A stretch of 64,000 nucleotides of DNA. It comes from Variovorax sp. PBL-E5 (GTDB lineage: Bacteria > Pseudomonadota > Gammaproteobacteria > Burkholderiales > Burkholderiaceae_C). The DNA is taken from assembly GCF_901827185.1 (NCBI RefSeq), contig NZ_LR594671.1, positions 124,001 through 188,000 of the forward strand. The letters run 5' to 3'. The position numbers were made by a program, and so were the translations under genes. This document shows positions 26,705 to 35,748 of the stretch, piece after piece (within the stretch, counting starts at the first letter, position 1; the number at the start of each line of letters is the position of its first letter). The notes under the pieces were generated by a model. It saw only the letters and a list, made by a program, of their open reading frames with translations. It was not told where the DNA came from and searched no databases.

Positions 26705-27214
26705 TCAGAGCGGATGCTCGGTGTAGAAGCGGCCGCCGTGGAACAGCAGCGGCGAGGCGCCCGGTGTGTGGGTGCAGCGCTCGACCTCGCCGACGAAGAT
26801 CACGTGGTCGCCCTCGTCGTAGCGGCTGCGGTTGAAGCACTCGAAGCTGGCTGCCGCGCCGACCAGCACCGGCGCGCCGCCGAGGCCTTCGCTGAAGACG
26901 ACCTCGGCCCAGCGGTCGATGTCCTTCGTCGCGAAGCGCTCTGCCAGGTCCTTCTGGCTGGCCGCGAGGATGTTGATCGCGTAGTGCGAACCGGTGCTCA
27001 ATGCCGCCATCGAGGCCGCGCTGCGCGCCAGGCTCCACAGCACCAGCGGCGGATCGAGCGAGACCGAATTGAAGGAATTGGCCGTGAGGCCGACCAACGC
27101 GCCGCCGGCCGAGCGCGCCGTGACGACGGTCACGCCCGTGGCGAACATGCCGAGGGCATCGCGGAATTCGTCCGAGGAGAAGGTGGGCGGCTGCGCCCGG
27201 ACAGTAGCGGTCAC
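26705..27214 (-). CDS. Flavin reductase-like protein (FMN-binding split barrel)
   Basis: 169 residues. DALGMFATGVTVVTARSAGG and LVGLTANSFNSVSLDPPLVLWSLAR are the hallmark of the flavin reductase (HpaC/DIM6) family; HYAINILAASQKDLAERFA and DHVIFVGEVERCTH complete it. It reduces FMN or FAD with NAD(P)H, often for a two-component monooxygenase. No such oxygenase is adjacent, so its partner is unknown. Confidence 0.88.
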   Translation of the reverse strand: MTATVRAQPPTFSSDEFRDALGMFATGVTVVTARSAGGALVGLTANSFNSVSLDPPLVLWSLARSAASMAALSTGSHYAINILAASQKDLAERFATKDIDRWAEVVFSEGLGGAPVLVGAAASFECFNRSRYDEGDHVIFVGEVERCTHTPGASPLLFHGGRFYTEHPL

Positions 27215-27278
27215 GAGGATGCGGAAGAGTGAAGGCCTATTCTGGCCGATCGGCCCCGGCCATGCTGTCGCCGGCGCT

Positions 27279-28508
27279 CTAGCCGAAGAACCAGTAGCCG
27301 ACGCCGATCGCGGCGACCACGCCGGCGAACTCCGCGAGCAACGCGCAACCCACTGCGTGCCGCGCGCGCTGGATGCCGACGGCGCCGAAGTACACGGCCA
27401 GCACGTAGAAGGTGGTCTCCGTGCTGCCCTGGATGGTCGCCGCGACCAGCGCGGGAAAGCTGTCGACGCCCTGGGTCTTCATGGTCTCGATCAGCATCGC
27501 CCGCGCCGCGCTGCCGGAGAAGGGCTTGACCAGTGCCGTCGGCAGTGCGTCGACGAAGCGCGCGTCCCAGCCGGTCAGCCCGACGGCCCAGCGGATGCCG
27601 CCGAGCACCATGTCGAGCGCGCCCGAGGCACGCAGCACCCCGACCGCGCACAGCATCGCGACCAGATAGGGCAGCAGGTTCTTCGCGACGTCGAAGCCTT
27701 CCTTCGCGCCCTCGATGAAGCACTCGTAGACCTTGACGCGCCGCAGCGCGCCGGCCAGCAGGAAGCCGACGATCAGGCCGAAGAGCACGAGGTTGCCCAG
27801 CAGCGACGAGAGCGAGGCGAGCGCCGCAGCCGACAGCGTGGCCAAGAGCGCCATGAAGCCGGCGAGCAGCAGCGCGCCTGGAACCAGATAGGCCAGCACC
27901 ACCGGATCCCGCAGCTTCAGGCGCTGAACAAAGGCGACCGACAACAGGCCGACCAGCGTGGAGGCGCTGGTCGCGAGCAGGATCGGCAGGAACACCAGCG
28001 TCGGATCGGCGGCGCCCTGCTGCGCGCGGTACATGAAGATCGTGACCGGCAGCAGCGTCAGCGAGGACGCGTTGAGCACCAGGAACAGGATCTGTGCATT
28101 GCTGGCCGTGGTGGCGCTCGGATTGAGCGTCTGCAATTCGCGCATCGCCTTCAGGCCGATCGGCGTCGCGGCGTTGTCCAGGCCCAGCGCGTTGGCGGCG
28201 AAGTTGAGCGTGATGAGGCCGAGCGCCGGATGGCCGGCCGGCACCTCCGGCATCAGCCGCCTGAACAGCGGACCGAGCAGCCGCCCGAGCCCATCGACCA
28301 GGCCGGCTGCCTGGGCGATGCGCAACAGGCCGAGCCACAGCGTGAGCGTGCCGAACAGCAGCACCATCACCTCGACCGAGAGCCTGGCCATCGCGAACAG
28401 GCTTTCGACCAACGCCGCGAACACGCCCGCGTCGCCGCCGATCAGCCAGCGCCCGAGCGCGGCCGCCGTCGCCGCCAGAAAAAAGCCAAGCCACAAGCCG
28501 TTGAGCAC
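27279..28508 (-). CDS. SpmA-SpmB fusion, nucleoside-recognition (Gate) domain membrane protein
   Basis: 409 residues. The N-terminal half resembles SpmA (VEVMVLLFGTLTLWLGLLRIAQAAGLVDGL, NFAANALGLDNAATPIGLKAM) and the C-terminal half resembles SpmB (CFIEGAKEGFDVAKNLLPYLVAML, SGSAARAMLIE, GSTETTFYVLAVYFG). In Bacillus these are separate spore-maturation proteins; in many non-sporing proteobacteria they occur fused. It is a multi-span inner-membrane protein; transport of a small metabolite is likely but unproven here. Confidence 0.87.
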   Translation of the reverse strand: MLNGLWLGFFLAATAAALGRWLIGGDAGVFAALVESLFAMARLSVEVMVLLFGTLTLWLGLLRIAQAAGLVDGLGRLLGPLFRRLMPEVPAGHPALGLITLNFAANALGLDNAATPIGLKAMRELQTLNPSATTASNAQILFLVLNASSLTLLPVTIFMYRAQQGAADPTLVFLPILLATSASTLVGLLSVAFVQRLKLRDPVVLAYLVPGALLLAGFMALLATLSAAALASLSSLLGNLVLFGLIVGFLLAGALRRVKVYECFIEGAKEGFDVAKNLLPYLVAMLCAVGVLRASGALDMVLGGIRWAVGLTGWDARFVDALPTALVKPFSGSAARAMLIETMKTQGVDSFPALVAATIQGSTETTFYVLAVYFGAVGIQRARHAVGCALLAEFAGVVAAIGVGYWFFG

Positions 28509-28620
28509 GCGTATCCCTCTGCTGCCGATGCGCGCCGATCATAGGGTGCGCACGGAGGGGGCCCATCGCGCCTGCCTCATCGAGCGGTTCGGCCGATCAG
28601 CCGGAACCGCCCCGGCTTCG

Positions 28621-29973
28621 TCAGGCCGTCTCTGCGAGCGCGTCGCCCAGCGCGTTGACGAGGCGATCGATTTCGGCCTTCTCGGTCACGAAGGCCGGCG
28701 CGAGCTGGATCGTGTCGCCGCCGTAGCGCACATAGAAGCCCTTCTTCCAGCAGGCCATCGCCACTTCGTACGGCCGGCGCGCGGGTTCGCCGGGGACGGG
28801 TGCGAGCGTGATGCCGGCCGCGAGTCCGTAGTTGCGGATGTCGGCCACATGCTTCGCGCCCTTGAGGCTGTGCACGGCGTTCTCGAAATGCGGCGCCAGC
28901 GCCTTCGCGCGGCCGACCATGTCTTCCTTCTGCAGCACCTCGAGCGCAGCCACGCCCGCCGCGCAGGCCACCGGATGCGCAGAGTAGGTGTAGCCATGCG
29001 GAAACTCGACCATGTAGTCCGGGCCGCCGGCGGCCATGAAGGTGTCGTAGATCTCCTTCTTCGCGATCACGGCGCCGAGCGGCTGCGTGCCGTTGGTGAC
29101 CTGCTTGGCGACGTTCATGATGTCCGGCACCACGCCGAAGGCATCGGCGCCGGTCATGGCGCCGCAGCGGCCGAAGCCGGTGATGACCTCGTCGAAGATC
29201 AGGAGGATGCCGTGCGTGGTGCAGATGTCGCGCAGGCGCTGCAGGTAGCCCTGCGGCGGGACGACCACGCCGGCCGATCCGGACATGGGCTCGACGATCA
29301 CCGCCGCGATGTTGGAGGCATCGTGCAGCGCGATCAGGTCGAGCAGGCGGTCGGCGAGGTCGGCGCCGTGCGGCGGCATGCCGCGGCAGAAGGTGTTCGC
29401 GGCGAGCTGGGTGTGCGGCAGGTGATCGGCCTCCACGGCCTGGCCGAAGGTCTTGCGGTTGCCGCCGATGCCGCCGACCGAGATGCCGCCGAAATTGACG
29501 CCGTGGTAGCCCTTCTCGCGGCCGATGAGCCGGGTCTTGCTGGCCTGGCCCTTGGCGCGCCAATAGGCGCGCGCCATCTTCAGCGAGGTGTCGGCTGCCT
29601 CCGAGCCGGAGCCGGTGAAGAACACGTAGTCGAGCCCTGCGGGCGTGAGTTCCTTCAGCTTGTTGGCGAGCTCGAACGATTGCGGGTGGCCGTGCTGGAA
29701 GGCCGGCGCGTAGTCGAGTTTCGCGATCTGGCGGCTGACCGCTTCGGTGATTTCAGGGCGTCCGTGGCCCAGGCCCGAACACCACAGGCCGGACAGGCCG
29801 TCGAACACCTTGCGCCCGTCGCCGTCGGTGAAGTAGACGCCCTTGGCCTCCACGATCATGCGCGGATCGGCCTTGAAGTTGCGGTTGCCGGTGAAGGGCA
29901 TCCAGTGGGCATCGAGCCAGGCGGCGTCGGTGCGCACGGGGGAAGTCTGGGACTTTGCGGTCAGGAGGGTCAT
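28621..29973 (-). CDS. Class III omega-amino acid:pyruvate aminotransferase
   Basis: 450 residues. PLP-binding region: ILLIFDEVITGFGRCGAMTG with the conserved Asp, then the catalytic Lys in IMNVAKQVTNGTQPLGAVI. HWMPFTGNRNFKADPRMI at the start and FTGSGSEAADTSLKMARAYW are typical of the beta-alanine/omega-amino acid:pyruvate group. It moves amino groups from omega-amino acids or amines to pyruvate. ATG 29973 is chosen by homology. It is divergent from a LysR gene (30078) that probably regulates it. Confidence 0.9.
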   Translation of the reverse strand: MTLLTAKSQTSPVRTDAAWLDAHWMPFTGNRNFKADPRMIVEAKGVYFTDGDGRKVFDGLSGLWCSGLGHGRPEITEAVSRQIAKLDYAPAFQHGHPQSFELANKLKELTPAGLDYVFFTGSGSEAADTSLKMARAYWRAKGQASKTRLIGREKGYHGVNFGGISVGGIGGNRKTFGQAVEADHLPHTQLAANTFCRGMPPHGADLADRLLDLIALHDASNIAAVIVEPMSGSAGVVVPPQGYLQRLRDICTTHGILLIFDEVITGFGRCGAMTGADAFGVVPDIMNVAKQVTNGTQPLGAVIAKKEIYDTFMAAGGPDYMVEFPHGYTYSAHPVACAAGVAALEVLQKEDMVGRAKALAPHFENAVHSLKGAKHVADIRNYGLAAGITLAPVPGEPARRPYEVAMACWKKGFYVRYGGDTIQLAPAFVTEKAEIDRLVNALGDALAETA

Positions 29974-30077
29974 GGCATTCCCGCGTGTTCGCACGGGCCT
30001 CGGTGGTGGGATGGTGCATTGTTGGGCTCGACAATGGTCTTGCAAATGGCGCAATATCAATGTTCACTTGACGATTC

Positions 30078-31016
30078 ATGAAAGTAAAAACCAGCCCCAA
30101 GAATCGCGCCGTGCTCGGCCAGTTGAGCGACATGGACCTGCGCCTGCTCAAGGTCTTCAAGAGCGTGATCGAATGCGGCGGCATGGCGGCGGCCGAGCTC
30201 GAACTCAACATCGGCACCTCCACCGTGAGCCGCCACATCAAGGACCTGGAGACGCGGCTGGGCATGGTGCTGTGCCGCCGCGGGCGCGCCGGTTTCGCGC
30301 CCACGGCGGAGGGCCAGCGCGTGTACGAGGAGACGCTGCGGCTGCTGGCCTCGGTCGACGCGTTTCGCAGCAGCATCGACGACATCCATCACCGCATGGG
30401 CGGACAGCTCGAGGTGGCGGTGTTCGACAAGACGGCCAGCAATCCGCAGGCGCATATCGGCGAGGCGATTGCGCGCTTTGCCGCCGAGGCGCCCGGGGTG
30501 CGTCTCAGCATGCATGTGGCGTCGATCAACGCCATCGAGCGCGGCATCATCGACGGCAGCTTTCACGTCGGCATCATTCCGGCACACCGCAATTCGAGGA
30601 GCCTGGCCTACGCCGAACTGTTCGGCGAGACCATGCTGCTCTATTGCGGCGCCGATCACCCGCTCTTCGGCGCCCGGCACCAGGGGCTCACCTGGGCGAA
30701 GCTCCGGGCCCATTCGTTCGCCGGCCTGGGCTATCACTCACCCAACATGGAGCTCAGCCATCGGGCGCGGCTGGCGCGTGTGGCCACCGGTTTCGACCAG
30801 GAGGCGATCGCGACGCTGATCCTCTCGGGCCGCTACCTGGGTTTTCTGCCCGATCACTACGCGGAAAGCTTCGAGCGGCATGGCCGCATGCAGGCGGTGG
30901 CGCCCCAGCGCTTTCGCTATGCCTGCCGGTTCGTCAGCTTGCTGCGTCGATCGCCGCAACCCTCGCGAGCGACGCAGCTGTTCGCCGAGTGCCTGGCGGC
31001 TGCGCACGGCGGATAG
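30078..31016 (+). CDS. LysR-family regulator
   Basis: 312 residues. HTH: MDLRLLKVFKSVIECGGMAAAELELNIGTSTVSRHIKDLETRLG, a variant of the LysR motif starting near residue 18; the effector domain follows. It is divergent from the aminotransferase gene, separated by 104 bases, so it is the likely regulator of omega-amino acid use. It is convergent with, and touches, the phosphoesterase gene (stop to stop, 1-base gap). Confidence 0.88.
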   Translation: MKVKTSPKNRAVLGQLSDMDLRLLKVFKSVIECGGMAAAELELNIGTSTVSRHIKDLETRLGMVLCRRGRAGFAPTAEGQRVYEETLRLLASVDAFRSSIDDIHHRMGGQLEVAVFDKTASNPQAHIGEAIARFAAEAPGVRLSMHVASINAIERGIIDGSFHVGIIPAHRNSRSLAYAELFGETMLLYCGADHPLFGARHQGLTWAKLRAHSFAGLGYHSPNMELSHRARLARVATGFDQEAIATLILSGRYLGFLPDHYAESFERHGRMQAVAPQRFRYACRFVSLLRRSPQPSRATQLFAECLAAAHGG

Positions 31017-31017
31017 T

Positions 31018-31851
31018 TCAGTGTCGTGATCGAGGCCCGGGATGTTGTGGCACGTCGATCAACAGATCGGGCTTGAAGCCTTCCTGCTCCCCCTTGCCGA
31101 CGTAGCCCAGCGGATTGGCGACGACGCGGCAGCCGTCCTTGACGTAGTCGAATGGGCAATGCAGGTGTCCGTGTAGCCACAGCTCCGCCTTCGGCAGGAG
31201 TTCGTCAAGCGAATTGCAGAAGCCGGCGGTGCCGGGCGTGAGCCCATAGCGAGGGTCGGCGCTGGCCAACGTCGGCGCAAAATGGGTGATCGCTACCGTG
31301 GTGCCGTCGAACGGTCGAGCGAGCGCGCCGCTCAGCCATGCCTGGCACGTGAGTGAGTGCTCTCTCAGAGCCTCGGAGAGAAAGGGTCGCCCGTGACGCG
31401 TCGTCGCCGCCTTGTGGAGGTAGAAGTTGGCTGCGCGCATGGCCTTGCCGCGCTTCTTGAGCACCTCGGCCATGCCGTCTGCAGCATCGACCAACGCATC
31501 GAAGTCGGCCCACAGCGTGGTGCCGATGAAGCGCACGCCGTCGATGACACGGCTTTCCCGCTCGAGCCAGAGGATGCCCAGCGTCTCGCAGGTGTCGCGA
31601 AGCTGGGCATGGACCGCGTCGAAATCGGCGTTGTCGTATTCGTGATTTCCCGGAACGTAGACGGCCGGCGTCGGCCAGCCATGACCGGGTGAGAAGCGTG
31701 CCAGCCCGAAGTCCGGTGCGGCGAGGCGCGAACCTTCCTGGTAGGAGCCGATATCGCCGGCCAGCACCAGCAGGTCGGCATCGGGGTTCGGCGCGATCTG
31801 CAGATGGGGATGGACCTCGAGGTGCAGATCCGACAGCAGCTGAAGCTTCAT
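31018..31851 (-). CDS. Calcineurin-like metallophosphoesterase
   Basis: 277 residues. Metal motifs: SDLHLEVH at the start, LAGDIGSY, PGNHEYDNADF, then ITHFAPTLAS and LWLHGHLHCPFDY. The full set of motifs of the family is present. It hydrolyses phosphoesters; the substrate is unknown. The ATG overlaps the stop of the upstream LysR gene by four bases (ATGA), so translation is coupled to a regulator, an unusual arrangement. Confidence 0.87.
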   Translation of the reverse strand: MKLQLLSDLHLEVHPHLQIAPNPDADLLVLAGDIGSYQEGSRLAAPDFGLARFSPGHGWPTPAVYVPGNHEYDNADFDAVHAQLRDTCETLGILWLERESRVIDGVRFIGTTLWADFDALVDAADGMAEVLKKRGKAMRAANFYLHKAATTRHGRPFLSEALREHSLTCQAWLSGALARPFDGTTVAITHFAPTLASADPRYGLTPGTAGFCNSLDELLPKAELWLHGHLHCPFDYVKDGCRVVANPLGYVGKGEQEGFKPDLLIDVPQHPGPRSRH

Positions 31852-32858
31852 GAGGGTGCCCGTGGAGGAACCGCCGGCTGCCGTGTCGCCTGCTTGCCCC
31901 GCGGGCTGGCAAAGGCCGCGTGCGCGGAACGCAGCAGGGCCTGTCGCAGCCATTCGTGCGCATGCCCATGCTGCGCGCCACGATGCCAGACCGCATCCAC
32001 ATGCACCAGCGGCTGATCGAAGGGCAGATCGTGCAGGACCAGCGCCGCGCCGACGCCCGCGACCTTGGCGAAGTGGCGTGGCAACACCGTCAGCAAGTCC
32101 GAGCTCGCGACCACGCGGCCGGCGGTGAAGAACTGGTTGACCGTGACAACGATGCGCCGCTCTCGTCCCATGGCGCCGAGCGTCTGATCGATGAGGCCGT
32201 AGGGCCGGCCCGAGAAGGTCACGAGCAGATGGCGCGCTGCGCAAAACGCGTCCAGCGTCAAGGGCACACCGGCCAGCGGGTGGTCGCGCCGCATCACGCA
32301 CACGTATTCGCCGACGTACAGCCGCTGCGTCTCGAAGGCCACGCCGACACCCGATTGCCCGCGCGCCGCGAGGTTGGCAATCACCGCCGGAAAATAGCCG
32401 ACCGCCATGTCGACCTCTTCGTTCTCGAGCATGCGGCGGGGATCGCGCGTCGTCAGCGGCAGCACGCGCAGCGAGATGGCGGGCGCCTCTTCTTCCACGA
32501 TCCTGACCAGGCCGGGAACAAGCTCCGCCGCAGTGGCGTCCGCCATGGCGAGCAGGAAGGTGGTGTCTGCGATGCCCGCGTCGAATTCGCCTGGCGCCAG
32601 CGTGTGCTGAAGCTGGCGCAGCGCGTCACGCACGGTGGGCCAGAGCGCCAACGCCCTCGCGGTGGGCTCCACGCCGGCACCTGCCCGGCGTACCAGGTCG
32701 TCGCCCAGCACGTCGCGCAGACGCCGCAGCGCGTTGCTCACCGCGGGCTGGGTGATCGCGAGATTGCGCGCGGCGCGCGTCAGATTGCGCTCCGCCATGA
32801 CTTCGTCGAAGACGCGCAGCAGATTCAGGTCGAGCGTGCGAAAGTTGATATCCATCAC
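31848..32858 (-). CDS. LysR-family regulator (NodD/SyrM-like group)
   Basis: 336 residues. RTLDLNLLRVFDEVMAERNLTRAARNLAITQPAVSNALRRLRDVLG is the HTH, in the form used by the NodD-like group; the effector domain follows. The last ~35 residues are basic and Pro/Arg-rich (PRGKQATRQPAVPPRAPS). It overlaps the phosphoesterase gene by four bases. Divergent neighbour: the small membrane protein at 32961. Confidence 0.87.
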   Translation of the reverse strand: MMDINFRTLDLNLLRVFDEVMAERNLTRAARNLAITQPAVSNALRRLRDVLGDDLVRRAGAGVEPTARALALWPTVRDALRQLQHTLAPGEFDAGIADTTFLLAMADATAAELVPGLVRIVEEEAPAISLRVLPLTTRDPRRMLENEEVDMAVGYFPAVIANLAARGQSGVGVAFETQRLYVGEYVCVMRRDHPLAGVPLTLDAFCAARHLLVTFSGRPYGLIDQTLGAMGRERRIVVTVNQFFTAGRVVASSDLLTVLPRHFAKVAGVGAALVLHDLPFDQPLVHVDAVWHRGAQHGHAHEWLRQALLRSAHAAFASPRGKQATRQPAVPPRAPS

Positions 32859-32960
32859 TGTGGCGAATGATAGACATCATCAAGATAAATTGGCAAAACA
32901 TCAGGGTAACCCCTAGTATCACTCCATCGGCTTCGGCCTTTTTGTATGGAGGAATGAATC

Positions 32961-33401
32961 ATGACCAGTTTTGTCCACGTTGAACAACCTTCAACACATC
33001 CGGGCGTCGCCCGCGCCGAGGCTTTGGGCGACCGCATCCGCGCGACGCGGCGCGGCCTGAGCAAGTTCGGCGGCTTGGCCGCCTTGCTGCTCGCCGCCAT
33101 GGTTTCGTCGGTGGTGGTCGTTGCCGACAAGCTCCTCTCGACCTGGGACGATGGCGGAATGGTCGCCGCCTGGGCGATTCTCTGGTTCGTGGCGTTCGCT
33201 GGGATCGCGTTCTTTGCCGGCACGGCGCGCAGCTTTGCCGTCCGTACGGTCGCTGCCGTCGGTGAGGCTTCGCGTCGCCGCGAGGCGGCCCGTGCGGACG
33301 CGGAGTTCATGGCTTACGCCCAGTTCGACCCGCGCGTGCTGCGTGAACTGCAGGCGATTTCGATGCACAACGAAGCGCAAGAGATGCGTTCGGCTGCCTG
33401 A
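32961..33401 (+). CDS. Hypothetical two-span membrane protein
   Basis: 146 residues. Two membrane helices: GGLAALLLAAMVSSVVVVADK (about 37-57) and AAWAILWFVAFAGIAFFAG (about 69-87), then a basic, Glu-rich cytoplasmic tail (VGEASRRREAARADAEFM) that looks like a coiled helix. A strong RBS (GGAGGAAT) lies before the ATG. It ends just before a strong bidirectional terminator. No family recognised. Confidence 0.7.
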   Translation: MTSFVHVEQPSTHPGVARAEALGDRIRATRRGLSKFGGLAALLLAAMVSSVVVVADKLLSTWDDGGMVAAWAILWFVAFAGIAFFAGTARSFAVRTVAAVGEASRRREAARADAEFMAYAQFDPRVLRELQAISMHNEAQEMRSAA

Positions 33402-33418
33402 GCTGATCGACAACCAAC

Positions 33419-33453
33419 CAAAGAAAAAGCCGCCCGAGGGCGGCTTTTTCTTT
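33419..33453. terminator. Bidirectional intrinsic terminator
   Basis: A GC stem (GCCGCCC at 33429-33435 pairing with GGGCGGC at 33438-33444) is flanked by A-rich sequence on the left and T-rich sequence on the right. It therefore ends transcripts from both sides: the membrane-protein gene at 32961 (+) and pckG (-), whose stop is at 33468. Confidence 0.88.
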
Positions 33454-33467
33454 GGTTGCGGAAAGGC

Positions 33468-35318
33468 TCAAGCCGCGAGACGCAGCTCGATCGCCGCCTT
33501 GATGGCCGGCAATTCCTTCGGCAAGTGGTGCGCCAATTGCTGGAACAGCTCGGCGTGGAGCTTCAGCTCCGCATGCCACGCGGCCTTGTCGATGCTGGTG
33601 ACGGTATCGAACTGCCGGGCGCTGAAGTCGAGCCCCGTCCAGTCGAGATCCTCGTAGCGGGGGCTGACGCCGAACACATGCTCGACGCCTTCGGCCTTCT
33701 GCTCGATACGGTCGATCATCCACTTCAGCACGCGCATGTTCTCGCCATAACCGGGCCAGACGAACTTGCCGTCCTCGCCCTTGCGGAACCAGTTGGTCGT
33801 GTAGATCTTCGGCAGGCGCGCATCGGAAGCTTCCAGCTTCTTGCCCAGATCCAGCCAATGCTGGAAATAGTCGCTCATGTTGTAGCCGGCAAACGGAAGC
33901 ATGGCGAAGGGATCGCGCCGCACCACGCCTTGCTGGCCCGCGGCGGCGGCCGTCGTTTCGGAGCCCATGGTCGCAGCCATGTACACGCCCTCGACCCAGT
34001 CACGGGCCTCGGTCACGAGCGGTACCGTGGTCGAGCGGCGGCCGCCGAAGATGAAAGCGTCGATCGCAACGCCCTTCGGATCGTCCCAGGCGTCGTCGAG
34101 CGCTGGATTGTTGGTCGCGGCCACGGTGAAACGGGCATTGGGATGCGCGGCCTTGGCGCCCGTTTCCCTGGCGATGGCGGGCGTCCAGTCCTTGCCTTGC
34201 CAGTCGATCGCGTGGGCGGGCGGCTCGCTCATGCCTTCCCACCAGACGTCGCCGTCATCGGTCAGCGCCACATTCGTGAAGATCACGTCGCGATCGAGGC
34301 TGGCCATGCAGTTCGGATTGGTCAGCGTGTTGGTTCCCGGCGCGACGCCGAAGTAGCCGGCCTCGGGGTTGATCGCATGCAGCTTGCCGTCGGCACCGGG
34401 CTTGATCCAGGCGATGTCGTCGCCGATGGTGGTGACCTTCCAGCCTTCGAAGCCGGCAGGCGGAATCAGCATCGCGAAGTTGGTCTTGCCACAGGCGCTG
34501 GGGAAGGCGGCGGCCACATGGTATTTCCTGCCTGCCGGATTGGTCACGCCGAGGATGAGCATGTGCTCCGCGAGCCAGCCCTCGTCGCGTCCCATGTTCG
34601 AGGCGATGCGCAGCGCGAAGCACTTCTTGCCCAGCAGCGCGTTGCCGCCGTAGCCCGAGCCATAGCTCCAGATCTCGCGCGTTTCGGGATAGTGGACGAT
34701 GTACTTGGTCTTGTTGCAGGGCCAGGACACGTCCTTCTGACCGGGTTCGAGCGGCGCGCCCACGGTGTGGACGCAAGGCACGAAGTCGCCGTCCGCGCCC
34801 AGCACGTCGTACACAGCTTTGCCCATGCGCGTCATGATCTTCATGTTGACCGCCACGTACGGGCTGTCGGAAAGCTCGATGCCAATGTGCGCGATCGGCG
34901 AACCGAGCGGCCCCATGCTGAAGGGAACGACATACATCGTGCGGCCCTTCATGCAGCCGTCGAACAGCGGTTGCAGCGTGGCGCGCATGTCGGCCGGGGC
35001 CATCCAGTTGTTGGTGGGACCGGCGTCCTCCTTTCGGGGGGCGCAGATGAAGGTGCGATCCTCGACGCGAGCGACGTCGCCCGGATCGGAGCTTGCCAGG
35101 TAGGAGTTGGGCCGCTTGGCCGGGTTGAGCTTCTTCAGTGTCCCGGCTTCGACCATCTGCTGGCAAAGCCGCTCGTATTCCTCGCTGCTGCCATCACACC
35201 AGTGGATCGATTCGGGCTTGCACAGCGCGGCCATGTCGGCCACCCAGGCGATCAGCTTCGCATTCTTGACATAGTCGGGCGCCTGGACGGCGAGCCCCTT
35301 GACGGGTGCGTTCATCAT
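33468..35318 (-). CDS. pckG: Phosphoenolpyruvate carboxykinase (GTP)
   Basis: 616 residues, the length of the GTP-dependent class. [16 protein letters not shown] holds the kinase-1a loop with the reactive Cys, [31 protein letters not shown] follows, and RANFYL-equivalent region [14 protein letters not shown] appears as [19 protein letters not shown]. It makes PEP from oxaloacetate for gluconeogenesis. It shares a bidirectional terminator with the gene on its right-hand side of transcription. The ~200 bases upstream (35319-35517) hold no other gene I can see. Confidence 0.95.
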   Translation of the reverse strand: MMNAPVKGLAVQAPDYVKNAKLIAWVADMAALCKPESIHWCDGSSEEYERLCQQMVEAGTLKKLNPAKRPNSYLASSDPGDVARVEDRTFICAPRKEDAGPTNNWMAPADMRATLQPLFDGCMKGRTMYVVPFSMGPLGSPIAHIGIELSDSPYVAVNMKIMTRMGKAVYDVLGADGDFVPCVHTVGAPLEPGQKDVSWPCNKTKYIVHYPETREIWSYGSGYGGNALLGKKCFALRIASNMGRDEGWLAEHMLILGVTNPAGRKYHVAAAFPSACGKTNFAMLIPPAGFEGWKVTTIGDDIAWIKPGADGKLHAINPEAGYFGVAPGTNTLTNPNCMASLDRDVIFTNVALTDDGDVWWEGMSEPPAHAIDWQGKDWTPAIARETGAKAAHPNARFTVAATNNPALDDAWDDPKGVAIDAFIFGGRRSTTVPLVTEARDWVEGVYMAATMGSETTAAAAGQQGVVRRDPFAMLPFAGYNMSDYFQHWLDLGKKLEASDARLPKIYTTNWFRKGEDGKFVWPGYGENMRVLKWMIDRIEQKAEGVEHVFGVSPRYEDLDWTGLDFSARQFDTVTSIDKAAWHAELKLHAELFQQLAHHLPKELPAIKAAIELRLAA

Positions 35319-35517
35319 GTCTCCTAAGTTGAAAATCGTCTTTTCGAACGGGACTCGGCGCCTGAAGCAGGCGAGGTCCGTTGGAAAAAACGCTTCTCTC
35401 GGGAGGTGATGACCAAAGCGCCTGCAGCCGCGCTGACTGCAGGACGCCAGTCCGACCCGGCGAAGACCTTGGGAGAAGGCGAGCCATCGCCTCGTAGCCC
35501 ATGGCCTCGACCGCTTG

Positions 35518-35670
35518 TCAGGCCATGAAGACGGCGATGGACGCCAGCAGGAGCATCAGGACGGCGCCAGCCACCGGCAGCACCAGGGGCATGAGGTGGA
35601 CGATCGACTCGACGGTGTCGTTTTCAACGGCGGCCGCATGGCCGGGTTCGACGGGGGTAGGGTTGGACAT
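35518..35670 (-). CDS. Small single-span membrane protein
   Basis: 50 residues: [18 protein letters not shown], then a hydrophobic helix [20 protein letters not shown] running to the end (ASIAVFMA). An RBS (AAGGAAT) stands four bases before the ATG. It lies alone between pckG and ilvA on the same strand. Its function is unknown. The coding reading is supported by RBS, start, stop and clear hydrophobic pattern. Confidence 0.6.
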   Translation of the reverse strand: MSNPTPVEPGHAAAVENDTVESIVHLMPLVLPVAGAVLMLLLASIAVFMA

Positions 35671-35748
35671 CGGGATTCCTTGGGTTCGCAAGACTGAAAC
35701 TATTTTACCGACAGCGCTGCACGGCGCGGCGTAGGGGGTTTCCAGTCG

